Positions 1 to 6,363 of a DNA stretch of 8,706 bases are shown piece by piece; the first letter of the stretch is position 1, and each line of letters starts with the position of its first letter. The stretch is from Deltaproteobacteria bacterium (lineage in GTDB: Bacteria > Desulfobacterota > Binatia > Binatales > Binataceae). The stretch lies in the NCBI GenBank assembly GCA_021786815.1, contig JAJYMR010000220.1:1-8706 (forward strand), given 5' to 3'. A model generated the notes under the pieces. It was not told the origin of the DNA. It did not search any database and was given only the letters and a program-made list of their open reading frames with translations. The translations under genes and the position numbers were made by a program.

Positions 1-296
1 GTCGGCACCAGATCGACGACGCGCTTGTCGTTCTTGATCTGATGGTACGCGATCGGGTCGAGCAGGTCCTTGACGATATCGACATTCTCGGCGTTGAGCT
101 CCTGGCCGGCCTTCAGTTTGCCCTTGGTGTATGCCTCGATTGACAGTAGTTCGGGCGGGTATGCCGCCTCGCAGCTGCCGGTGTCGCACATCACGTCCCA
201 CAGCGGCGCAATAACACCGGCTGCGGCGACCCCTTTGGCGACCTTTTCCAGAAAGACCCGCCTGGTCCATCCGTCGGTGTACTTGAGAATTCGCAT
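1..296 (-). CDS. DUF1329 family protein with Tat-type signal, second copy (3' part outside window)
   Basis: Only the first 98 codons are present; the gene runs off the left edge. The start is the ATG at 296-294, preceded by AGAGGA (304-309) with a 7-nt spacer. Residues 11-17 read TRRVFLE, a good twin-arginine motif, followed by an alanine/valine-rich stretch, so Tat export to the periplasm is likely. No clear A-x-A cleavage site is visible. The protein aligns without gaps to the N-terminus of the complete DUF1329 gene upstream (76 of 98 residues identical), and the family call rests on that paralogue. It lies 319 bp downstream of that gene, same strand, and is probably the last or a later gene of the same cluster. 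DUF1329 proteins are envelope proteins linked to transport of hydrophobic compounds; the exact function is unknown. The DUF1329 core itself is outside the window. Confidence 0.85.
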   Translation of the reverse strand, partial: MRILKYTDGWTRRVFLEKVAKGVAAAGVIAPLWDVMCDTGSCEAAYPPELLSIEAYTKGKLKAGQELNAENVDIVKDLLDPIAYHQIKNDKRVVDLVP

Positions 297-318
297 AGAG
301 TTGTCCTCTCTTCACTCT

Positions 319-337
319 GCTCCTGACGATGAGGAGC
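319..337 (-). repeat. Short inverted repeat in the leader of the second DUF1329 copy
   Basis: GCTCCT (319-324) and AGGAGC (332-337) form a perfect 6-bp stem with a 7-nt loop. It would sit in the mRNA leader 22 nt before the ATG, just upstream of the AGAGGA ribosome binding site at 304-309. The complete DUF1329 gene also has a hairpin directly upstream of its ribosome binding site, though with unrelated sequence. Any role in translation control is inference. Confidence 0.3.
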
Positions 338-360
338 GAAACCATCCGCCCTCCATGAGC

Positions 361-441
361 GATGGTAAAATCTAAACCCGCTATCAAAAGATATTCAGAA
401 TTTCTCGCAGTCGAAACGTAAATGCAACAATAAATATGTCC
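361..441 (-). promoter_or_regulatory. AT-rich island, possible promoter region for the second DUF1329 copy
   Basis: This stretch is clearly richer in A and T than the rest of the window and lies 65-145 bp upstream of the start at 296. Bacterial promoters in GC-rich genomes often show this bias. Reading the minus strand I find only weak hexamers, such as TTGCAT followed by GAAATT at 17-nt spacing, so no specific -35/-10 pair is claimed. Confidence 0.25.
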
Positions 442-462
442 TACCTGCCGCTCCGGGTTGAG

Positions 463-482
463 CGCGCCGGACCTTCGGCGCG
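463..482. repeat. Inverted repeat, 7-bp GC-rich stem
   Basis: CGCGCCG (463-469) and CGGCGCG (476-482) are perfectly complementary around a 6-nt loop. No T-run follows on either strand, so it is not a classic intrinsic terminator. It could be a processing or stability hairpin, or an operator. Nothing in the sequence decides between these. Confidence 0.4.
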
Positions 483-549
483 ATCAATTCGGAGACGAGC
501 CAGCGTTCGCTTGGTAACGGCGCAAACCGAGCGATTTCCTCTTTAACGC

Positions 550-581
550 GGGTGCCGCCGGCCCGGTAGCCGGCGACACCC
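550..581 (-). repeat. Strong hairpin 35 bp downstream of the complete DUF1329 gene
   Basis: Arms 550-562 and 569-581 pair over 13 positions with one mismatch and a 6-nt loop, giving a very GC-rich stem. On the minus strand it lies just after the TAA of the DUF1329 gene (616-618). No U-run follows in that direction (the next bases read GCGTTAAAG), so it lacks the standard intrinsic-terminator tail. It may be a 3' stabilising hairpin that separates expression of the two DUF1329 genes, or a REP-like element. Its role is inference; the inverted repeat is directly visible. Confidence 0.5.
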
Positions 582-591
582 TTGGATGAGA

Positions 592-605
592 TCCGCAAAA
601 GCGGA
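592..605. repeat. Small hairpin TCCGC-AAAA-GCGGA
   Basis: A perfect 5-bp stem with an AAAA loop lies between the DUF1329 stop codon and the larger hairpin at 550-581. On the minus strand the loop is UUUU. The two stems in tandem immediately after the stop codon suggest a structured 3' untranslated region. Confidence 0.3.
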
Positions 606-615
606 ACAGTTTCTC

Positions 616-1998
616 TTAGCGGCCGAGACGCCTAAGCGCGCTCATCGAGCAGTAGTCACCAAAAAGCTGCGGTTTATCAACGTCGGTATGGAAACCGCCC
701 GGTATCTCGCGCACAAGCTGGAATCTCTGCATCCGGTTGCTCTGCAGGTCGTGGGCGTGAACGTGGGTCCAGGCCCAGAACTCGTCCGGCACGTCTTCGA
801 CCCACTTCGCGCCCTGCGGACGCTGATAGAGGTCGAAACCGCCTTCCCACTGCTGCCAGACCTTGCCCTGGCGATCGTAGGTGATCATCGTCAATGGGTT
901 GAGCGTGCGTGCATCATACCAAATCCTCTTTTTGCTATACGGAGACCGTGGATACTTCACGGGCTCCATCTCGCACACGTAGGCCTCGGGAACCAGCTCC
1001 ATGCGCGTGCGGAAGTATTTCTTCCCGGTCTTGCCGCCGCAGACGTCGTGGAGCCAGTTTTCCTTGGTGAGGTCGGCGCAATGGCCGGCGCAGGTCAGGA
1101 CCGGACCTTTGCCGACGATACGGAAATTACCCCAGGTGAGAAGCGGGTCGCCCGCCATCCAAGCCTCGCTGGTGAAGGAAGTCCAGCCCGGCAACTGCGG
1201 TTCGAAGCGCTGGTCGGTCGGGAAGCTGCGGGTGCGCTTGAGCAGCGGCGTGTAGCCGTAGAACTCGGGGAACCGATGCTGATCGTAGGCCCAGATCTGC
1301 AGGAAGGAAGTTCCGCGCTGATCTTCCGGCGAGGTGATGAGCAGCGGGAAGTAGCGCAACTGGGCCTCGTGACCGGCCATGTACGGCTTGGGGTCGAGCA
1401 TCAGGCGGCCGACCGTGTTCCACTCGACGTAGAAGAAGTTGTAGTTGTACTCGACGTCGCCGGCGGCGTTGGTGTCCCAGTCGATAATCGACCCGGCGAA
1501 ACAGTCGTGCTTGCCCCAGCTGAGCGTGTTCGACATCAGGCATTCCTGGGGCGTCTTCGGTTCGGGGAACGGGTTACCGCCTATCCAGGGCTTCCCATCC
1601 TTGGTCCACACGTTGCCGTCCTTGCCGATAACGTGCATCCCCTTGTTATTGATCGTAGCGGCGAGAAAAGGTTTCGGCGTCAGGTGATCGAGTTCGGTGG
1701 TGGTCGGCGCGAGATCGACGATGCGGCCTTCATTCTTGATCTGGTAGTAAGCCGCAGGGTCAAGGATGTCCTTGACGACGTCAACGTTGTCGGCGTTCAG
1801 CACTCCGCCGACTTTGAGCTTGCCCTTCGTGTAGGCTTCAATCGAGAGCAACTCGGGTGGGTAGGCAGCTTCGCAACTGCCCGTGTCTGCGATGACATCC
1901 CAGAGCGGCGCCAGCACCCCGGCTGCCATGATGCCTTTGCCAACTTGCTCCAGGAAATGTCGCCGCGTCCAGCCGTCCCTATATTTCAGGACTCGCAT
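616..1998 (-). CDS. DUF1329 family protein with Tat-type signal (complete, 460 aa)
   Basis: The start is ATG at 1998-1996, chosen because GAGGAG (2006-2011) lies 7 nt upstream and because the paralogue starts at the same residue; a TTG 51 nt further out falls in a hairpin and was rejected. Residues 11-17 (TRRHFLE) form a twin-arginine motif followed by a hydrophobic stretch to about residue 36, so a Tat-exported periplasmic or membrane-associated protein is likely. DUF1329-like segments include residues 190-205 (EWN..GRLMLDPKP), 213-300 (RYFPLL... QIWAYDQ...), and 358-390 (RIWYDARTLNPLTMITYD followed by WQQWEGG). The family is about 450 aa and is predicted to have a lipid-carrier-like fold related to LolA/LppX. 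Eight cysteines (42, 153, 166, 303, 307, 320, 342, 450), a C-x3-C at 303-307 and H-x-H-x-H at 412-416 are unusual features. It lies downstream of the DUF1302 barrel gene. A role as carrier of a hydrophobic substrate is inferred from context. Confidence 0.87.
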   Translation of the reverse strand: MRVLKYRDGWTRRHFLEQVGKGIMAAGVLAPLWDVIADTGSCEAAYPPELLSIEAYTKGKLKVGGVLNADNVDVVKDILDPAAYYQIKNEGRIVDLAPTTTELDHLTPKPFLAATINNKGMHVIGKDGNVWTKDGKPWIGGNPFPEPKTPQECLMSNTLSWGKHDCFAGSIIDWDTNAAGDVEYNYNFFYVEWNTVGRLMLDPKPYMAGHEAQLRYFPLLITSPEDQRGTSFLQIWAYDQHRFPEFYGYTPLLKRTRSFPTDQRFEPQLPGWTSFTSEAWMAGDPLLTWGNFRIVGKGPVLTCAGHCADLTKENWLHDVCGGKTGKKYFRTRMELVPEAYVCEMEPVKYPRSPYSKKRIWYDARTLNPLTMITYDRQGKVWQQWEGGFDLYQRPQGAKWVEDVPDEFWAWTHVHAHDLQSNRMQRFQLVREIPGGFHTDVDKPQLFGDYCSMSALRRLGR

Positions 1999-2005
1999 AT
2001 AGCGG

Positions 2006-2011
2006 CTCCTC
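2006..2011 (-). promoter_or_regulatory. Ribosome binding site GAGGAG of the complete DUF1329 gene
   Basis: On the minus strand GAGGAG sits 7 nt before the ATG at 1998 and decides that start. The adjacent hairpin at 2012-2047 ends at the base next to this site, so folding could affect access by the ribosome. Confidence 0.7.
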
Positions 2012-2047
2012 GGTGGGGCCCCGGAGTTTGTAATTCGAGGCCCCACC
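2012..2047. repeat. 9-bp perfect inverted repeat next to the DUF1329 ribosome binding site; T-tract on the plus-strand side
   Basis: GGTGGGGCC (2012-2020) and GGCCCCACC (2039-2047) are perfect complements around an 18-nt loop. In the minus-strand mRNA the stem ends directly against the GAGGAG site. On the plus strand the stem is followed by T4-CC-T8 (2050-2063), so it has the form of an intrinsic terminator for plus-strand, that is antisense, transcription. No plus-strand gene precedes it. It may stop antisense RNA, stabilise the 5' end of the DUF1329 mRNA, or modulate its translation. Confidence 0.5.
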
Positions 2048-2121
2048 AATTTTCCTTTTTTTTAGCCGCCCCGCGGCGTTACAGCCAGTGCGCCCGGGGC
2101 TTCCTCATGCGTCCCTCCCAC

Positions 2122-3762
2122 CTAGAACTTATAGATGGCCCTGATACAGATTTCGTCCATGAACTGGAACGGCCCTTCAAAGGACGCGAGCGTTCCACTG
2201 GCGAAGTTGTAGAACACGTCGTACTCCTGAGCCGAAGTCGGCTTATAAACGACCCCCGGCTGTTCGAAGAACGAGAAGTTCTGGTTCGCCTCGGTTTCAA
2301 GCACGTTCACCAGGGTCCAGCGCGCGAGCGGAAGCGGTTGTTGCATGCTCAGCAGGAACAGGTTGAACATGTGATCCGCCCTGGCGTTGGCAAACAGCCA
2401 CGTATCGCCGAAAAGGCTGCTCGCGCTGCGGTAGTTGTACTCCGCAAGGATGAACGCCGACGGCAGAGCCTCGGTCCACCGGTAATCCTTTTCGATGTCG
2501 ACCGCGAGGTTCAGATCCCCCATGCGAACGAAGCCCTGCTGGTTGTAACCCGGAGCGGCCAGCGTCTTGTTCGGCGTGTAGGTGCCCGAGAACCGTACGA
2601 TGTCGCCGTTGATAATGTCCGCGCCCGGGAACGTATAGATGGGCTGGATCATGTACGACGCCATCCCGCCGAAGATGTACTCGCGCGGCATGTTCTCGGC
2701 GAGGAGAAGGTCATAGTATCCCGTAGGATCGTTCAGGTTCAGCCCCTGGATACCGCTAGACCTGTTCGGCGCTATGCCAGCCACGCTGAAATAGCCCACC
2801 CGTTCCGGATGGCTGTAGAAGTTCGCGCTGAAGTCCACGCCGAGCATGCTCCATTCGGCGACCGCGCCATACGACGCCTCGCCGACGGAGTTGTAGAGAC
2901 TGTAGGGGCCCGTGCCTGGAACCACTGTTTCGTAGGCGTTGAACGATGCGTTGTACGCGCTTCCGGGTGGCAGGAAAACGTCCGGCTCGAACTGGGCTAC
3001 CCAGGCCGTTATGCGCGCACGATGAATTCCGAAGCGAGAGAGCTGGTCGCCTACATCATAGGTCAGACGGGCCGCGTTGGTTCCGTAACGCGCGTCCGAG
3101 AACTCGAGTCCGGAGAAGTTGATGATGCTGTGCCGCCGGAAATCCAGCGAGTTAACCGCGTCCAGAGTCTGGAAGCCGAGTTCCTCGCCGTACACGATCT
3201 GCTGCTTGCCAAGGCGCAGCCACCACCGGCCCTTTCTCAGGTCGGTGTACGCTTCAGCCGCATCGAGTTCGTAATTGTTCTCGGCAACCGTCGCCGTCCA
3301 TCCGTTGCCCGGATAATGCTGGGCGAAGTTCATCTCGTGAGTGCTCGGCATGTTGCCGTCGATTCCGAGCGGAACGATATTCGACCAGAACCGGCCGTGG
3401 ACGAAGAAGTCCCAGTTGTCGAGTCCGAACCGCTCCGCCGTGTCCGAGCTGACGCGCCCGTTGATGAGCGTATCGAAGCGGTACGCCATCAGGTTCCACG
3501 AGTTGCCGTTGGTCGAGAGGCCGCAACCCGGGGCGCTGCTGTTGCCGTTGGGCGGACACGAAACGCCCGCGTTGGAGTTGTTGTTGAATGCGTTGTTCTT
3601 GCCCGCGGTAGAGATCGCCCAATCGGTCTCCGCGGCGTTCTGAACGTCAATGTGTACCGGTCCCAGATCCAGGCTTTCCTGGGCGAAGACCGGCGGTATA
3701 GCCATCAGGATCAGCGTCGCTGCCGTAGCCGCAAAGGCTTTAGCTAAGCACTTGCCACGCAT
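2122..3762 (-). CDS. DUF1302 family outer-membrane beta-barrel protein (546 aa)
   Basis: The start is ATG at 3762-3760, with AGGAG at 3775-3779; the 12-nt spacing is longer than for its neighbours. Residues 1-27 are a Sec signal peptide with probable cleavage after VFA. The mature chain has alternating aromatic and polar residues typical of amphipathic strands, and ends in IRAIYKF with a terminal phenylalanine, the usual signal for outer-membrane insertion by BAM. Residues 168-210, including WWLRLGKQQIVYGEE and LDAVNSLDFR, match the conserved DUF1302 pattern. Residues 56-88 form an Asn/Gly/Ser-rich loop containing C69 and C80, possibly disulphide-linked and surface exposed. Length is normal for the family. 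It lies between the RND gene (225-bp gap) and the DUF1329 gene (123-bp gap), all co-directional. DUF1302 genes commonly accompany DUF1329 and RND genes, so a channel for a hydrophobic substrate is likely; the substrate is unknown. Confidence 0.88.
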   Translation of the reverse strand: MRGKCLAKAFAATAATLILMAIPPVFAQESLDLGPVHIDVQNAAETDWAISTAGKNNAFNNNSNAGVSCPPNGNSSAPGCGLSTNGNSWNLMAYRFDTLINGRVSSDTAERFGLDNWDFFVHGRFWSNIVPLGIDGNMPSTHEMNFAQHYPGNGWTATVAENNYELDAAEAYTDLRKGRWWLRLGKQQIVYGEELGFQTLDAVNSLDFRRHSIINFSGLEFSDARYGTNAARLTYDVGDQLSRFGIHRARITAWVAQFEPDVFLPPGSAYNASFNAYETVVPGTGPYSLYNSVGEASYGAVAEWSMLGVDFSANFYSHPERVGYFSVAGIAPNRSSGIQGLNLNDPTGYYDLLLAENMPREYIFGGMASYMIQPIYTFPGADIINGDIVRFSGTYTPNKTLAAPGYNQQGFVRMGDLNLAVDIEKDYRWTEALPSAFILAEYNYRSASSLFGDTWLFANARADHMFNLFLLSMQQPLPLARWTLVNVLETEANQNFSFFEQPGVVYKPTSAQEYDVFYNFASGTLASFEGPFQFMDEICIRAIYKF

Positions 3763-3987
3763 TGTTACCGTCTTCTCCTACTTTCCGGTCCTAGAAGTTT
3801 TAGGCCCGACGTCTTTTGCTGGCCTGTTTTGTCTTAACTCTTGCCCTTGACCACCGAACGCCTGGCGACAACCACTCCCGTCCCCCGAACGTCCGACAGC
3901 CATCCTCCCGCTACATCTCGATTTCCGCATGGTTGTCCTCAGCGCATCACCTCGCTTTCGCCAAATGGCGTAAGTGTGTTTGTTATC
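3763..3987. other. Intergenic region between the RND and DUF1302 genes (225 bp)
   Basis: No gene is visible. It holds the AGGAG site for the DUF1302 gene (3775-3779), a hyphenated palindrome at 3790-3804, and a small CGCCA-AA-TGGCG inverted repeat at 3959-3970 beyond the RND stop codon. I find no stem followed by a U-run on the minus strand, so no intrinsic terminator separates the two genes. There is room for an internal promoter, but I cannot point to convincing -35/-10 boxes. Confidence 0.5.
3790..3804. repeat. Hyphenated palindrome upstream of the DUF1302 gene
   Basis: CCTAGAA (3790-3796) and TTTTAGG (3798-3804) are inverted repeats matching at 6 of 7 positions about one central base. 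It lies 28-42 bp before the start codon at 3762. The size and symmetry fit a repressor operator, but such matches also arise by chance, and no regulator gene is present in the window. Confidence 0.25.
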
Positions 3988-6363
3988 CTAATGCCTCATC
4001 AACTTTACCCGGCCGAGAAATTTCGGCTTGATGAATACCACTTCCACCGGGATGACTACCAGCGCGAGGATCGCGTTGAAGGCCATCACCAGCGCAAGCA
4101 TAAGCCCCATATCAGCCAGGAACTTCAGCCCCGACAGGAAATACCACGGAAGCACGCCGACTACCATCGTAAAGGCCACAAAAAAAGTAGCCTCTCCGGT
4201 GGTGAAAACCGCTCGCACCACGGCCGAGTACACGTCGCCATCGGCGGCGGTCTGATACTCGTCGCACATGCGGCTTAGCAGGTAGATGCCGTAGTCGATA
4301 CCAACGCCGAGACCGACCGCGATGACGGGCAGCGTATTCACGTCGAGCCCGACGCCGCGCAGGTACATAACCGTATCGGTCGCGAACTGCGCGAGCACCA
4401 GCGGGACAATGAGCACCAGTCCCGCGGTGAACGACTGATAGGTCAAGGCCGCCATCGCGAAGATCGCCGCGAGCAGATAGATGAGGATGCGCAGGTTGGC
4501 CCGTTGAACCACCTGGTCCATCGCGTATTGCATCGCGACCGCGCCGCCCGCAAGCCGGATCTTGTAGTCCTTCGAGCTGTTGTTGGCCTGGATCGGGGCA
4601 AGCGCCTTTTGGACTTCATTCATCGCATGCGCGACGGTCTTGCTGCGCAGATCCTTGTACCAGAGGATCACGTCGCCGCTCTGGAGATTGGGCCTTACGA
4701 GCGCCGCAAAGTCCGTAAGGCTGTGACCGGTCAGGGTCCAGAACATGTCGCCCGCGACATTGCGCTCGTTCAGATCGACGGGGATCCATTTCGGATTGCC
4801 GCCGTGAAGCAGGCGGTTGGTTGCCGGCAGGTAATCGGCCATGGAAAAGGTCGCTTCTGCCCCCTTCTCGCGCTCGATATTGCGCTGGAACTGGCGCATC
4901 GACTCATAGGTCCCCGGGAACTTCATCGCGTGGGGACGCTTGCCTTCCCAGATTACGTTCAGCGTCACCGTTCCGGCCAGATTGTGGTTGATCATCTGGT
5001 CGGCGATGTTGAACTCGTTGTTCGAACGCAGCAGCGGGCTTCCGACCGCCGCGTTTCCGACCGCGCGATGGGATGCGAAGTAGAAAAGCACCACCGCCAT
5101 CGGCACAATCACCGCCGCAGTCCCGATACGCCATCCCGGCTTGATCAGTTGCGCCAGGCCCTTCTGGAGCGGCTCGATGATGTGCGTGCTTACCGAAGGC
5201 ACCTCGCGCGTGATAAAAACTTTGACGTCGCGCGGAGGCGGGAGCACCGCGAGCAGAACCGGCGTCATCAGCACGACGGTCGGGACGATGAGCAGCGACC
5301 ACGTGCCGCAGAACAGGCCGAGCTTCTGGATGATCGGGATCGGCACCATCATCAGCAGGTAAAGGCCGACCACGTCGCACAGGATTCCCAAAGCCGCCGG
5401 AGGGAACATCGTGCTGAGCGCCTCCGCCGAGGCCGCAAGCTGGTCGCCGCGCTCGTAGAGAACTTCGTAGTAACGCCGGGTCATCTGGATAGAATGGCTC
5501 AACGCGCGCGCCATCAGGAGCACCGGCACGACCAGCGTCAGCGGCTCCAGGTTGAGACCCATCCATCCGCCCGCTCCGACGCCCCATACCGTCGAGAGAG
5601 CGGCCACGATGAGCGGCGTGCCCGCTCCCGCCAGACTGCGCATGTAGTCGATATGGGCAAGCGCGATGAGCAGGAAGGAAAACAGGAAGATCCAGAGCGC
5701 CTGCGAGCCGTAATGATAGACCCACCCGATCAGCATTATGCGGCCGGCCGGATAGAATTGTAGATTCGGGTCCTTCGCGGCGGCCGCGGCGATCATCTGG
5801 TGGACGCGATCGAAGAGCAACTGGTAGTTGATGCCCTTCTCGTGGAATCCGGCCTCGATGATCGTGCTCTTGTGGTCGGGCGAGACCAGGATGCCTATCA
5901 CGCCCTGCGCAACAAGCGCCTTGGCGCGAACCGCAGCCGCGCCCGCCGCGGTCTTGGGCGGAACGTCCGGCATGACTGGGAAGGATTCGACGCCCGACGG
6001 GGTCGCGCGGGTGACGCGGACACTGCTCGAAGCGATCGACAGGACCGTGTTGTGGTCGATGTTGGGCAGCAGGTCGATGTCGCGGGTCATCTTGAAGATG
6101 GCCGCGAGCGTGTCCGGCGTGAAGATCGTTCCTTTCTTGGTGTGAAGCAGGATCTGTACGTTGAGCGGGGCGGAGAAATCCTCGTACTCCTTGAACACAT
6201 CGATGACTTTGCTGTGTTCGGGCAGGAGGTCCGAAAAGTGCGTGCGAATCTCCATCCGCATCGCGCCGATCACGCCCAGGATCGTGATCACGACGGACAG
6301 GATGATGTATCCCCAGCGATGGTCGATCAGAAAGCGCGAAAAGCCTTTGCCATTACTTGCCAT
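3988..6363 (-). CDS. RND superfamily transporter, MMPL type (791 aa)
   Basis: A proton-driven inner-membrane permease. The predicted layout is the RND pattern of two halves: TM1 at about 18-36, a periplasmic domain of about 37-220, TM2-6 between 222 and 375, TM7 at about 411-429, a second periplasmic domain of about 430-624, and TM8-12 between 625 and 775. In the second half, residues 684-698 (GLGVGIDYGIYLLSR) carry the MMPL-type Asp-Tyr pair, D690-Y691, expected to relay protons. The equivalent part of the first half, 282-294, reads LLMARALSHSIQM, without an acidic residue. This substitution appears to be usual in the subgroup linked to DUF1302/DUF1329. The ATG at 6363-6361 overlaps the end of the propeller gene by 11 bp, so translational coupling is likely; GTGAG within that gene is a weak ribosome binding site. 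At 791 aa it is shorter than the roughly 1,000-aa AcrB type and no membrane-fusion adaptor gene is nearby. The substrate is probably lipid-like, by family and context; the direction of transport is unknown. Confidence 0.9.
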   Translation of the reverse strand: MASNGKGFSRFLIDHRWGYIILSVVITILGVIGAMRMEIRTHFSDLLPEHSKVIDVFKEYEDFSAPLNVQILLHTKKGTIFTPDTLAAIFKMTRDIDLLPNIDHNTVLSIASSSVRVTRATPSGVESFPVMPDVPPKTAAGAAAVRAKALVAQGVIGILVSPDHKSTIIEAGFHEKGINYQLLFDRVHQMIAAAAAKDPNLQFYPAGRIMLIGWVYHYGSQALWIFLFSFLLIALAHIDYMRSLAGAGTPLIVAALSTVWGVGAGGWMGLNLEPLTLVVPVLLMARALSHSIQMTRRYYEVLYERGDQLAASAEALSTMFPPAALGILCDVVGLYLLMMVPIPIIQKLGLFCGTWSLLIVPTVVLMTPVLLAVLPPPRDVKVFITREVPSVSTHIIEPLQKGLAQLIKPGWRIGTAAVIVPMAVVLFYFASHRAVGNAAVGSPLLRSNNEFNIADQMINHNLAGTVTLNVIWEGKRPHAMKFPGTYESMRQFQRNIEREKGAEATFSMADYLPATNRLLHGGNPKWIPVDLNERNVAGDMFWTLTGHSLTDFAALVRPNLQSGDVILWYKDLRSKTVAHAMNEVQKALAPIQANNSSKDYKIRLAGGAVAMQYAMDQVVQRANLRILIYLLAAIFAMAALTYQSFTAGLVLIVPLVLAQFATDTVMYLRGVGLDVNTLPVIAVGLGVGIDYGIYLLSRMCDEYQTAADGDVYSAVVRAVFTTGEATFFVAFTMVVGVLPWYFLSGLKFLADMGLMLALVMAFNAILALVVIPVEVVFIKPKFLGRVKLMRH

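Larger units (their letters stand above)
297..615. other. Intergenic region between the two DUF1329 genes (319 bp)
   Basis: I see no convincing gene here. The gap holds four inverted repeats (319-337, 463-482, 550-581, 592-605) and an AT-rich stretch at about 361-441 that stands out from the GC-rich surroundings. A minus-strand open frame exists (598-395), but it starts with TTG, runs through two of the hairpins and matches nothing I recognise. The size of the gap and the AT-rich island suggest that the second DUF1329 gene may have its own promoter, although it could also be read through from upstream. Confidence 0.6.

Noticed and set aside
395..598. Minus-strand open frame of 67 codons between the two DUF1329 genes
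   Set aside because: It starts with TTG without a ribosome binding site, overlaps two hairpins and the AT-rich island, and resembles no known family. A real small gene cannot be excluded, but there is no positive evidence.
1999..2049. N-terminal extension of the complete DUF1329 protein by 17 residues
   Set aside because: The extension starts at TTG inside the hairpin arm, whereas the ATG at 1998 has GAGGAG at 7 nt and aligns with the start of the paralogue.
586..3747. Plus-strand open frame of 1053 codons antisense to the DUF1329 and DUF1302 genes
   Set aside because: It lies in the antisense register in which stops appear only opposite TTA, CTA and TCA codons, which are rare in this GC-rich coding DNA. 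The translation has no recognisable domain, and the opposite strand carries clear family matches and signal sequences.
3959..3970. CGCCAAATGGCG as a terminator after the RND gene
   Set aside because: The arms are only 5 bp with a 2-nt centre, which cannot form a normal hairpin loop, and no U-run follows on the minus strand.
4504..5763. Plus-strand open frame of 419 codons opposite the RND gene
   Set aside because: The product is dominated by Arg, His, Asp and Gln, typical of an antisense shadow, and the opposite strand encodes a clear multi-helix RND protein.
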